From Scleromitrula shiraiana (taxonomy: Eukaryota; Ascomycota; Leotiomycetes; Helotiales; Sclerotiniaceae): 64,000 bases of DNA. A program made the translations under genes and the position numbers. Location: contig JABELC010000009.1 of NCBI GenBank assembly GCA_028455995.1, positions 992,001 through 1,056,000 of the forward strand, given 5' to 3'. This document shows positions 1 through 11,598 of the stretch, one piece after another. Position 1 is the stretch's first letter. The number at the start of each line of letters is the position of its first letter. The notes beneath the pieces were generated by a model. It ran no database searches. It worked only from the letters and a program-made list of their open reading frames with translations, and was not told where the DNA came from.

Positions 1-936
1 AGGTGAGAGGATGGGGATGTGGATTGGGATGTTAGTAGAGCGAATCGATGGGCCTGGTCGGGAAGATATGTTTTAAGTATTTTATGTTAGAGGGGATGAT
101 GATCTATGGAATAAGTTTATGTTAGATGATCTGATATATTTTACACTAGATAATCTATGAAACCGTGTTATACTAGATAATCCAGTATCTCGAAGAGTGG
201 ATAGTCAAATTTTGGATTGTTCGTGAGGATATATATCAATAGATATTGAAGAAGGGGAAGTGGGAGAGGAGAAACAGAGGATAGAAAGTATAATTTTATA
301 GTTGGTAGGTAGGTGGTGAGGAGGTAGTTAGTATGCTTGATACAACTAGACACCACTGCATGCATTGGGTATAATTGGATTCAAATACTAATGGCAGAGA
401 TGCATGGTCACAACTTACATGAAGGTTTTTATACAAAATAAGCATGGTTCATGCAAGCGTATAGACTAGACTATCAACAATGAAATAATTATTGTAGTTT
501 GGCTTCGTTTGTGTTGATTCAATTGAAAAATTAGAGACAAGAATAAGAATGGTAACAAGTGATATATATTATCTGTATCTATATTTTTCACTTTCGTCCC
601 ATTTCCATTCCTATCCCCCCTTTCTTTCGCTCTTGAAACCCCCCACGCCCCTTCTCAACTCCACCCTCCTAATACAACCTGAGTATAAACTCCAACCCGA
701 CTCCGACTCCAAAAAAGAGAAACAAATGAAACAAGCAGATAAAAAAGTTAGGTATTGGATTAGCATTTGCATCATAAAAGTCGTGGTACGTCGTTAATTA
801 GGACTTGATAAAGTCCCTTTCTGCTCACTCTCCCAAGGTTCTCTCCTCCCAGCCAGTTTCTATATACTACTCTGACCCAGCCATATCAGAGAATTTCCTT
901 TCACTCACTTCCAATTCCAAAATGTATCATTAACTC
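1..936. other. Gene-free flank, 3' side of the PH-domain gene
   Basis: AT-rich sequence with no ORF that resembles a protein. The open frames at 168-365 and 549-797 are short, low-complexity and lack recognisable domains. The pyrimidine-rich stretch at about 590-720 has no clear role. The part next to position 937 presumably contains the 3' UTR of the minus-strand PH-domain gene. Confidence 0.6.
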
Positions 937-2274
937 CTACCTCCCAGCAACCGCCGGCGCACTCCCGACGCCGACACCAACTCCCTTCCCCTCTTTTAAG
1001 CCCACGTTCCTCCTAGCCAGCAGACTCTTAAAAGCCCCCAAACACCTATCTAACTCTGCTTCTCCTCTCGCACAGAACTTATAACTCCTTTCCTCCATAA
1101 TAATTTGTAAACAGTGGCTCTTGGTCCTACTTAAAGGATCAATCTCCACCGTATTAATAACCCCATCAAATGGTAATATGCGCACTGGAGAATATTCAGA
1201 ATCGTTTTTGTAGACTGAGACTTTGGTTTGGCGCAATACAACCCAAACGTCTTTCCATTGACGAATACCGTTCTTCGTTCGTAGATACTGAAGATATCCT
1301 TGCCATATTACGCGCTCGGGATCTTGTTCCAGTGGAGCGCTTATGCTCATTTGGGATGTGTTGCGTGCAGACATGATGGGACGGAGTGGGACTGATCCCA
1401 TTGGGGGTTTGACCTCGAGTGATGATGAAGCTCCTGGTATTCGGGATAAATCTGTATCTGAAAGCTCGGCATCGGAAACCAATTCGTTACCGGAATATTC
1501 AATGGTGTTTGATTGACGCCTTCCTCCAGGGCCAAATACTGGGGATGTAAAATTGTGTTTCTGACTGCTACCGCGAGGAAGATCGGTGGGCTCAGGAGAA
1601 CTGGATCCGAGTCGTTCTTCTTGGAGCTGTTGAGCTTTCATCGATAGGTCGAATCCGGTGTAAGAGCTAGTTATATTACCACCGGGCGAGGCAAGGAGCA
1701 TTTCCTCCTCCTCTTCTTCAATGCGGGCTTCTTTGCGGATGAGATTGACCCATTCTTCAGCATCGCCCTTTGTTGTTGCTTCCAGGTGGTAGTTTCGCGA
1801 TGGCGTAAAAAGGCCAAATACATTATGGCGTTTTTGTTTAGGGTCTTTGAGGAAGGCGACGGCGGTGAGGTCTGAGAGGTGGATTTTATGTCGAAGTTTG
1901 TCTTCGTTAGAATCTTTATATATTGATAGGTAGTTGGGTCGTAGCACTAGGAAGATGGGTTTCCATGCCTGGATTTGAAAGGTTAATTTGATAAATATAC
2001 ACGATAGATTCAATGAAAAGACAGATCATACCTTTGTTTTGCGAGTCCTCTTCTGCACATAACCACTTTTGAGGACGCGATCAAACTCGAAGCTACCATT
2101 TTGATTCACAGGTGAGAAGGTATCGAGTGCAAGATGTGAATTTCGTATGCGATTTGCTGAAGAGGATGGAGGTAAATTTGTAGTCGTTGGTGGAATTTGG
2201 ATAGCAGGACTTTTTTCGGGAATAGCTCGAGGTTGAGTTTGTGGTATTGATGTTGACCGGTGGCCTTCCGCCAT
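937..2274 (-). CDS. Tandem PH-domain protein
   Basis: Two exons, 2032-2274 and 937-1968, joined across a 63-bp intron (donor GTATGA, acceptor CAG) in phase 0, giving about 424 aa. The first PH domain (about residues 66-162) is interrupted by the intron: strand 1 (LKSGYVQKRTRK) lies in exon 1, while KPIFLVLR, the LSIYKD strand and the C-terminal helix EEWVNLIRKE lie in exon 2. A second PH domain occupies about residues 301-400 (WQGYLQYL, WKDVWVVLR, a final helix ending FKSLLARR). The linker is Ser/Pro-rich with an acidic Glu run. PH domains usually bind phosphoinositides or proteins, so a membrane-associated adaptor role is inferred. The ATG at 2274 precedes a disordered Ser/Pro/Thr-rich N-terminus. 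The ortholog is not recognised with certainty, so no symbol is given. Confidence 0.85.
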
Positions 2275-2818
2275 ATTGATTGATATAGGCGGTTTTATTA
2301 CTCTTCTCTTCTGAGTTGTTGTTTTATCTTTCTAGATGAAATATGTATTGATTGTTGTTGTTGTTGTTGTTATTGTTGTTATTGTTGTTGTTATTGTTAT
2401 TGTTATTGTTATTATTATGAATTAGGGCGGGCTAGTTTTTCGATCGAAGCTTCGACTTGTATCTTGTAAAAAGTATGAAAGAAGGTTTAAAGGAAGTGAA
2501 GTTCCTAGTGAAGTTTCTAGTGAAGTTCCTAGTGTGATTCGGAAAATTGGTGAAGGTGCTGGTGTGTTTTCAATATGAATGAAGTTTTGGGTTTTCAGCC
2601 ACCCGGATTTTTTGTTAAAGAGTGGATGTGGAGTTTTAATGAAGTATGTAATGCAAATATAATGGAATGAAAGGAAAGCAAAGGAAAGGAAATGAAATTG
2701 TTATCACTGTTATCTAATAAAGAGACATTATGTAGTTATTCAAAATCGAGTTACAAATTTAATGTAATAGGTACATTTCAATTGGAAAGTTTTGTTGGTT
2801 GGTTAGTTATACAGAGTA

Positions 2819-2876
2819 TTGGTTGTATGGTTGTATGGTTGTATGGTTGTATGGTTGTATGGTTGTATGGTTGTAT
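2819..2876. repeat. Octamer tandem repeat (TATGGTTG)n
   Basis: About seven perfect head-to-tail copies of an 8-bp unit, read directly from the sequence. It lies in the PH-gene/EFL1 intergenic region. Confidence 0.95.
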
Positions 2877-3085
2877 AGTATGGTAGTTCTATGGGATTTT
2901 TATATGTAGAAAGTTTGGCTGGTTTATTGATATTTAACTACCCGTGGATGATTTTACCGGTATTAGCTGGAAATTCTGGACCCTTTGAATAATGATGGTG
3001 AAACCTGAAATTGACAGCAATCAAATATCATAATGGGGGGATTTGTTTATAACTTTCAATTTAATTAAATGATTGGTATATTTGA

Positions 3086-3147
3086 TCTCCATTTTATCTT
3101 CATTTTATCTTCATTTTATCTTCATTTTATCTCCATTTTACCTTCAT
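3086..3147. repeat. 11-bp minisatellite (ATTTTATCTTC)n
   Basis: About five copies of an 11-bp unit, with two copies varying (TCTCC, CCTTC). Located about 1 kb upstream of the EFL1 start. Confidence 0.9.
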
Positions 3148-4132
3148 TCTTTCAATATTTACAAGGACATATATGGTCAATAATCGAGTCATTAAGAAGA
3201 TTTAGACGTTTGGACCCAGAACTGTAACTAACTAATATTTGATTCATGCGAGTTTAGAATTCAAATAATCATTGGTTCATTCCATTTTTACATCATATTG
3301 GTTCAGATACATAATAGTATAGTACTGTAGTAGTTACTATGTCAATGGGCTATGAGGATTCAGTTTCGCGAATCTATATAAAATTGTCCGCATTTAGAAT
3401 GTTTGAAGTTCAATGTAGATTATTTCAATAACTGACTTCACTTCAACCTTTAATAAATTCATATCATAGACAGTAAACATCTGCAATGAAGCTTGAATAC
3501 AAAAAAGATAAGATCTTGGAAAAGCTTGTATTAACCCCTATTTTTGATTCGGTGATTTGATTTTCATAATGCTTGTTACATGCTCCGTAGATTGATCCAC
3601 CCCCCTTATGTTCCGAGATGAAGGCTCGACGGCGCGGCGTGATGCTGCTGGACATGATTCCTTGGCGCGAACTCACGTGAGATTATAACGCGCGCGTGTA
3701 ATTTATCTTGGCATCGGCGGGGTCATGATCATGGTCATTGTTGGGTGACGGCATTTTAGCCAAAAGATTCCGCGATAAAAATATTTTATTTTCTTATCTA
3801 CCATACATAAAGTATAAAAATTCAATTCATTTGAGAAATTCATCTATTGGATTTCTCATTGAATTTCTCATCCGATATCTAAGTACTTCGATTCGAGTAT
3901 TGATATCAAGTCCCTTTAACTATAGTTATGAACTAGATCTATAGATTTGGTCTTTCTTTCTTGTTAAAAGCTAATTAATCAAGTCATCATCACTCATTAT
4001 CACTCATCCACACTAGGTAACCTCACATACAAAGTGATTTGTAGGAGAGTATATAGAAAGACTCGCCTCACACTTTATCTTGAATAGTTCCCTTATATAT
4101 TTCATATATTTTTCAGATTATCATTTATCCAA

Positions 4133-7100
4133 ATGCCTCTTGTCAATCCAGAAAAACTTGTTGCTTTACAACAAAATGCACAAGACATAAGAAATGTGAG
4201 TTGAGTGGTTCGGCGGGGCAATTTTCCTAATCAAAGCTCCAAATGCTAACAGTATCTATACAAGATTTGCATATTGGCACATGTTGTAAGTAGACACTCA
4301 ATCACTATACTTTCTTCTTGACACTCATGGTTTCTAGGACCATGGCAAAACTTCTCTCACAGATGCTCTTCTTGCTACAAATGGCATCATATCACCGAAA
4401 TTGGCGGGTAAAATACGATACCTCGATTCTCGACCCGACGAACAAACACGTGGAATCACTATGGAATCTTCTGCTATCTCCTTATACTTCTCGATGTTAA
4501 GACGAAATGCACCAGATGCTACACCGGAACAAAAAGAGTATCTGATCAATTTAATAGATTCGCCGGGGCATATTGACTTCAGCAGTGAAGTATCAACAGC
4601 TTCGCGGTTGTGCGACGGTGCTGTTGTTCTAGTGGATGCTGTTGAAGGAGTTTGTAGTCAGACTGTTACTGTTCTACGACAGACATGGGTCGAGCACATG
4701 AAGCCGTTATTGGTTATCAACAAAATGGATAGGCTCATCACAGAATTAAAAATGACACCAGCGGAAGCTTACACGCATTTAAGTAAATTACTTGAGCAAG
4801 TCAATGCTGTACTTGGAAGTTTTTTCCAGGGAGAGAGAATGGAGGAAGATTTGAACTGGAGAGAACGAGTCGATGAACGAATTGCTGCCGCAGCTGCAAA
4901 AGAACAAGAACGAACAGATAATGATGCTGCAAATGGAAGCACATCTATCGACACTGAAGCCATGAACGAGTTCCAAGAGAAAGACGATGAAGACATTTAT
5001 TTTGCACCAGAAAAGAACAATGTTATATTTAGCAGCGCCGTTGATGGATGGGCGTTCACTGTTAGACAATTCGCCAATTTATATGAGAAGAAATTAGGAA
5101 TCAAGAGAACTGCAATGGAAAAGGTTCTCTGGGGAGATTTTTATTTAGATCCAAAGACCAAAAAAGTCCTCGGACCCAAACATCTCAAGGGCAGAAATCT
5201 AAAACCCTTGTTCGTTCAGTTAGTTCTGGAACAAGTGTGGGCTGTATATACAGCGACTACCGGTGGTGATAAAGGGAGAGGGTGCGTGGATTTCTTTTCT
5301 TCCTTCCTTATATTTCTTGATGTATCTAATGCCGTTTTAATTCAAATCAATTCTAACAATATTTCTCTAGTGATCCTGTTATGACAGAGAAGATTACCAA
5401 GTCGTTAAATATCACCTTACCTCCGCATATTGCACGATCTAAAGACCCCCGTGCAGTTCTTACAACGTTGTTCTCAGCATGGCTTCCTCTATCTACCGCT
5501 CTCCTTGTTTCTGTGATCGAATCTTTACCGTCCCCTCCTAATGCTCAAGCAGGAAGGCTTCCATCTCTTATTGACTCTTCGCCAGGAGCATCAGATGTTG
5601 ATTCAAGAGTCAGAGAAGCTATGATCGATTTCAAGACGTCTAAAGAAGATCCGGTCGTAGCTTATGTGAGTAAAATGGTTTCGATACCAGAAAGTGAGCT
5701 ACCAGAGAACAAGCGACGAGGTGGAGCATTGAGTCCAGAGGAAGCATTGGAAATGGGCCGACGGAAGCGAGCAGAGATCGCTAGGCAGCGTGCTTTAGAA
5801 GAAAATGCGGATTCTGTAAACTCGATATCAGAATCGTTGGGGGCAGTCGAACTTGAAGAACCCGCCGAAGATGAGAAGAAATCAAACCCAGAACATCTTA
5901 TAGGATTCGCACGTATATACTCTGGGACGTTATCTGTGGGCGATTCTGTTTATGTTCTTCCCCCTAAATTCTCACCCTCACATCCACATGACAGCCCCGA
6001 ACCCCAAAAGGTTACAGTTACAGCATTATATTTACTTATGGGTCGTGGACTGGAACCGCTCACTTCCGTCCCTGCTGGTGTTGTTTTTGGTATTGGGGGC
6101 CTTGAAGGTCATATTCTCAAATCCGGAACCATTTGCAGTCAGTTAGAAGGTAGCGTCAATCTTGCCGGTGTTAGCATGGGCTCTCAACCAATTGTCCGTG
6201 TTGCCTTGGAACCTGCATGGCCAGGAGATCTCGACAAAATGATCCATGGTCTCAAATTACTTGTACAGAGCGATCCATGTGCCGAGTATGAGCAATTTGC
6301 AAGTGGTGAGCACGTTCTATTGACAGCTGGAGAGTTGCATTTGGAACGCTGTTTGACGGATTTGCGTGAGAGATTTGCTGGATGTGAAATTCAAGCAGGA
6401 GAACCTATTGTGCCATATCGAGAAACTATCGTTAGAGCCGAAGATATGAAACCTCCAGCGAACAAAGAGCTTGGAAGAGGTGGGGTAGTTTTGACTACAG
6501 CATCTAAGCAAATAACTGTTCAACTACGTGTCCGACCTCTCCCAAAAGAAGTTACGGAATTCCTGGGAAAGAATCTTGGCGCTATCAAGAGACTGTATTC
6601 TGACCGCCAGGCCGAGGAAAGAAATAAGAAGACAGGGGAAACTCAAGAATCTACCGAGCAAGAAGAAGTTGATGAGCTAGTTGGCGGTGAGAAAGTTTTG
6701 TCATTGACAGACTTCAAGAAACAATTGCAGGAAACCTTCGAAAAGGTTAAGGGTCAACGAGATATCTGGGCATCAGCAGTAGAACAAATCACTGCATTTG
6801 GTCCAAGACGAACTGGGCCTAATCTCTTAATTGATGCTACAAAAGCTGGTATACTAGGAAAATTGTAAGCGTAATCACAGCCATAATATTACTCTCACTA
6901 ACAAATGCAGTCTCCGAGAAGAATCCACAGATTCTTCCCAAGAAACCCCAGCAGAGACAGGAGCTTTACAAGCTCGAGACTTCGCCGACAAAATCAGCTA
7001 TGCTTTCCAACTATCTACAGCCCAAGGATCTCTCTGTAACGAACCGGTCCAAGGCATCGCCGTTTTCCTCGAAGAAGTAACAATCAACACAACCAACGAC

Positions 7101-7685
7101 GATGAATCCTCAACCCGTGATAGGGTAGGTCGTCTAACCGGAGAAGTCATCAAAACAGTCCAACAAGCCATCAAGCAAGGTTTCTTGGATTGGAGTCCCC
7201 GTTTACTTCTCGCCATGTATTCATGCGAAATTCAAGCTAGCAGTAAGTTCCCTCCTGAGTCGTCTTCCTTTATAACATAGTTGAATCTAATACCCCTTCT
7301 AGCCGAAGTACTTGGCCGCGTCTACGACGTCCTCACCCGTCGGCGCGGACACATCCTCTCGGAATCCCTCAAAGAAGGAACCCCCTTTTTCACCATCGTG
7401 TCGCTCCTCCCCGTTGCCGAATCCTTCGGTTTTAGCGACGAAATCCGCAAGCGCACATCCGGCGCCGCCTCCCCACAATTGATCTTCCAGGGCTATGAAA
7501 TCCTCGATGAAGATCCCTTCTGGGTGCCGTTTACGGAGGATGATTTGGAGGATTTGGGGGAGTTGGCTGATAGGGAGAATGTGGCTAAGAGGTATATGGA
7601 TGGGGTTAGGAGGAGGAAGGGGCTGGTTGTTGAGGGGGAGAAGTTGGTTAGGGATGCGGAGAAGCAGAAGACGTTGAAGAGGTAG
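4133..7685 (+). CDS. EFL1: Elongation factor-like GTPase 1 (EFL1/RIA1), 60S ribosome maturation
   Basis: Six exons: 4133-4195, 4265-4285, 4338-5281, 5371-6864, 6911-7242, 7303-7685; about 1078 aa, close to the roughly 1,110 aa of the yeast protein. All junctions keep frame. GTPase motifs are present: G1 AHVDHGKT (about residues 26-33), switch-1 RGIT (66-69), G3 DSPGH (102-106), G4 NKMD (156-159). Exon 4 carries the EF-2-like domains II-V, and the C-terminus (FQLSTAQGSLCNEPVQG and RRRGHILSE) is typical of EF-2-family domains IV/V. In yeast, Efl1 with Sdo1 (SBDS) releases Tif6 from cytoplasmic pre-60S subunits; that role is inferred from family. An EFL1-type insertion with acidic and charged residues lies between G4 and domain II, which separates it from true eEF2. 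Exon 2 is only 21 nt and encodes seven residues next to the P-loop. Confidence 0.96.
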
Positions 7686-8471
7686 ATGGGTAGATGGGTA
7701 CATGTATTTATGTAGGTGATGGATGGGTGATAGAAGAAGGTCCTTGGGATGTAGACCTTATTTACGTATAGATCACCATATTTCGGGTCCTAACAGCTAT
7801 GCTCTTACTCAAACCCATTCCAAGACATCAGGATCCGTCGACAATGCACCCTTAAGGGTTATTACCTCCGTTCACTGTCATTACGCGTATGGGTTTGACA
7901 CCCCAACAACACTCGCATAGATGCTAGCTTACATAATATAAATAAATACCATACAAACATATAACATTCAAACCATATCATCTCGCAGTAATTCATCACA
8001 AGCAAACGTCAAAGCAAAGGAAAACCACTCATGTATCTATCTCATTGCGTTCATTTCATTTGATATCATATCTATAAAAGTGCATATGCATCTCACCCCT
8101 CGAGAGCCATCGCTGCACATCCATCCTACCATCCTACCATCCTACCATCCACCCCATCCATGCAAGTAACCCTTTTCCATCCTTTCCCACCCCGCTGACC
8201 AGTAAACCCATCCTATGCCTGTATTGTAACGTATTGTTATGTATGCATGTGTGTATGTATGTACTTGAGTAAGTAAATATGTAAACGTAAAAAGGAAGAG
8301 CGCCAATGCTAATGCCCGAACCCTAAGAAAGAGACCAAAAAAAAAGAGGCAACATCTTTCAATAGTAAAACCATTCGTGTGTATGGTGGGGAAGAACAGC
8401 CAGCCCCATGGGCAAAGAAATTAAGAATAAATGGACTCGGGCTCTTCCTTTCCCCAAAACCAACCAACCAC
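7686..8471. other. Convergent intergenic region between EFL1 and EDC3
   Basis: The 3' ends of EFL1 (+) and EDC3 (-) face each other here, so it contains both 3' UTRs and terminator signals. A short CATCCTAC octamer repeat sits at about 8133-8155 and TATG/TGTA repeats near 8240-8265. No gene is seen. Confidence 0.6.
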
Positions 8472-10727
8472 TTATTCCGCGCCTGCGCCCCCCTGAAACC
8501 TCATGCCAACCACCCAACTCCCCTCAAACTCAACACCCCTCCTAACCCTCGTCCCCGCTTTCTTCCAAACCGCCTGCCCCAACCCAATATCCGCCACAAA
8601 AAGCTGCCACTCCTTACCCTTCCCACTATCCGTCACACCCGCACCAGCTGCGCCCGTAATCCCCAAACCCTCCTCGTTTTCATGGTCGCCTACACCCTCA
8701 CCCATAACCATCGCCTCAAGAAGACCTTTCTTGGGCGCTCCCATCGCAACCACGTACTTTGTGTGAATGTAAAGTCTCCTTCCATCGATGATACTGACTT
8801 TTCCGCTAGTGGGATCGATACCGGTTGGGACGTCGATGGCGAGAACGGGGGCTTTGCTTCGATTCGCCCATTCGATGAGTTCGTATGCTGTAGCTTGATC
8901 GCCTGTTCGTAGTTCTTCGAATGACATGGTTAGGCCTAATAATCCGTCTACAATGAGATCAACAGGGGTATCTAGAGTCTTGACGAAATCGAGAAGTTCG
9001 TTTTTTGTGAGAACTTTGCCGCCAAAGCCACGGAAGACTTTTACTTGTCGTCTCAGACCATCAAGGAGTTCGGATTCGCGTTCTAAACCAAGTACACAGA
9101 GGGCGACATTGAGACCATGGTTGCGGAGATGTCGACCAGCCGATGCGGCTCGTAGACCACTTTTGTTGTTTCCTGCATAGACGATCACTGTTGGGATAGA
9201 GCTTTTCTTCCCTTGAGTTAGACCTCGTCCTCCGGTGTTCATTGCGGATAGTGCGACTTCGGCAATGCCGCGGCCAGCATTCTCTGCCATCATGTCCTCG
9301 GTAAGACCAAGTTCATGATCGGCGATATTTTCTAGATTGAGCATTTGAAGTGCGGATATTGGCTCACAACGACGATCCGAAGGAACAAGGTAAAAGGCTG
9401 GTTTTGATGGGGCAACCTGTGATAGTTAGCAATTGAATTAATATGTAGATTTGATATATGGACGTAGAAGTACTTACCGAGATGGTACGTGATGGCTGGG
9501 AACTAGGCACAACGCTCCCCTTTCGTGAAACGGGTCTTCGATGCATACTCAACTTGCTTTCCGGCCTATTGCGAGAATGTCTACCACTTCCCGAACCCCT
9601 TTGGCTGCCTCTTTCTTGTCTATCACTGTCATCATCGGCTTCGCTCTTCCAATCCTCCATGGTTTTTGAGGCACCATTCGGTGTGTCTAGAACATTCTCC
9701 GTGTAGTGGAGATTCTTTCCACCGGCTGTTCCTGGTTTGGGCTTGGGTAATCGATTATGAGAAACTAAACGATCGCCTTCAGCAATTGAATCCCCTGCTT
9801 GAATCTGTGTGAAGACTGATTTCTTGTCAAATTTTGCCAAACTGCCCGCAAAATCAAAATCTCCCATGTCTTGAACGTCTGTAGCATCTTCTGTAGCCCA
9901 ACCGTTCTCTTCCATTCTCCGATCGCCTCTCCTTTGTGCCCTCTTGAGGGTTGAAAATGGTTGGAACGAAGGATTTGGTTCCAGTAAAGGAGTTTGTCTC
10001 CAGCCTTTTGATCTGGTAGTCTGATTGGCTGGCGTGACATCTGGTTCCTGAAATGCGCGCTCGGTAGTTTTACGACCTTGATTCTTCCTTCTTCGGGTCC
10101 TCCTTCCTGGCTTGACTGCTGTTGGCTCTACGGACAGTTCCGCTTCTGCCCCAAGCTCATCCAGCAGAGTGTCTGCCTTCTCCTGTTTTAGGCCATTGTT
10201 AATATCCAGGCTGTTTAGGGACTCGGCCAATGTGGATGATGAAACATTTTCCCTGCGCTTGTCGTCGCGACTGATTGCAGTTCGCGCCGATTCACCGCGT
10301 TCCATTGAGGGAGCATTCCATTGTGGTTGTACATGAACAATATGTTCAGCTCCAGAACCAGGCCTTTTTCCCATACTCAAAATCGCGGGATCCTCGAATT
10401 TCTTGGGCGCTGGCGCAACAGGCGACTTCTGTTGTATAACGGGAGCAGGTGCGACATTTTCGTTATGCGCTTCGACCAATTCTGTAATCTCGTCGGCGTT
10501 AATCGTGAACTCGGCAACGGTTTTGCCATTCGCAGGACAAACAACTACAACATGCGACAAATGTTAGCCGCTATAATACTGCTACTAAGAATGTAATTTG
10601 ATGACCAACCATTTCGTAGGGTCAAAGTTTTGCCAGGTTCAATGCCACTGACAATACCTCGTACTTGTGCACCAGGTGGAGAACTCAATGTCACCAACAT
10701 GGTGAGACCTATGAATTGGTTCGACAT
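8472..10727 (-). CDS. EDC3: Enhancer of mRNA decapping 3 (EDC3)
   Basis: Three exons, 10610-10727, 9478-10544 and 8472-9416, give about 709 aa. Introns of 65 and 61 bp keep frame (phases 1 and 0). The N-terminus is an Lsm16-type divergent Sm domain (residues 1 to about 75: FIGLTMLVTLSSP, then GKTLTLRN, then VVCPANGKTV). The middle is disordered with a basic RRTRRRKN patch, then the FDF motif at about residues 268-325 (DFDFAGSLAKFDKK). The C-terminus is a YjeF_N/Rossmann-like domain (about residues 396-709; VIVYAGNNKSG, VDLIVDGLLG, LAIDVPTGID). This Lsm-FDF-YjeF_N order is diagnostic of Edc3, a P-body scaffold that binds Dcp2 and Dhh1 and dimerises through YjeF_N. The first donor (GTTGGT) is non-optimal, but the frame and domain continuity support it. 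Confidence 0.95.
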
Positions 10728-11598
10728 GTTGGATAACGTATTCGACGGTCCACCACTGGAAAATAAGTAAGGGTGGTAGGATGTAAATTTGGTAGCTAGG
10801 ATGGGGAGTCAAAAAGCGGCTTTTAGGTGATTCTTGTTGCAATAGAGAATTGAGATTAAAAGAGAGGAAAGATTAACACGGGAATACAAGTTGGTGAGTA
10901 TTTTACTTTGTTCCTAGTAGCTTACTCTACTTGTAAGATAGGTAGAGAAAATCGTAAAGTTTGCAAGGGTGTGTGGTAGGTGCTATCGAGGGTGAGACAA
11001 AAAAAGTGTAAATATATTTTGAGGTTGGTATTTTAATCGGTTAAAGCAGACTCGGATTTTTTCCTCCACCCCCTCCCTTCCCCCGACTGATGATCGTGCA
11101 CCAATCTTATCGATAGACGCGGGGTGTTTACTTTAGTCACAATTCAACAGCTAGCTGCCCGGGCGCATAATAAGTACAATGTAATTAAGACCTACATTAT
11201 AGGTATACAACAAAATGCAGCAACTCTCTGTTCGGTTCCTTGGTCAGTTATATAATTTGATTACGGAGATCCCAATTGTAGTAAGTAGTTTTTATACATT
11301 GACTATTCAATCTATCATAGAAACAAGGTATTCATTGATAGTTAGTTCATATTTGAGTATCCACCCTGTGGAATGGTCACCTCATACCCATAGCCACAAA
11401 TTCCGACAGCATATACTTCACGATCTAGAGTGCCTTTTTGATCTAGCTCTTAGTCATACCTGTGATTCTAATATGCCATTCTGACAATTCATCCTTACCA
11501 ACTACCAAAACCTAGCAACTCCTTAGTCAACTCCAGCAACACCCAGAAACCAGCAATGCAAGGCCATGAGCAATGTGGAAGTTATAGATCAAGGTCTT
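10728..11598. promoter_or_regulatory. EDC3 upstream region and PIF1 downstream region
   Basis: These 0.87 kb hold the EDC3 promoter/5' UTR (near 10728) and the 3' UTR of the PIF1 gene (near 11599). The open frame at 11215-11484 has no domain similarity and unconvincing composition, so it is not called as a gene. Confidence 0.5.

Larger units (their letters stand above)
2275..4132. promoter_or_regulatory. Divergent intergenic region between PH-domain gene and EFL1
   Basis: This 1.86-kb gap separates the two divergent start codons and must hold both promoters and 5' UTRs. It contains a (GTT/ATT)n run at about 2349-2417, an octamer repeat (TATGGTTG) at 2819-2876 and an 11-mer repeat (ATTTTATCTTC) at about 3086-3147. 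No convincing coding sequence is seen; the short ORFs at 2692-2886 and 3464-3676 translate repeats or unrelated sequence. No specific transcription-factor site is claimed. Confidence 0.6.

Noticed and set aside
2692..2886. 64-codon open frame
   Set aside because: Half of it translates the TATGGTTG octamer repeat, and no domain or splice context supports a gene.
7299..7703. 134-codon minus-strand frame antisense to the last EFL1 exon
   Set aside because: It mirrors the coding frame of a conserved EFL1 exon, and its Leu/Pro-rich composition is typical of antisense shadows.
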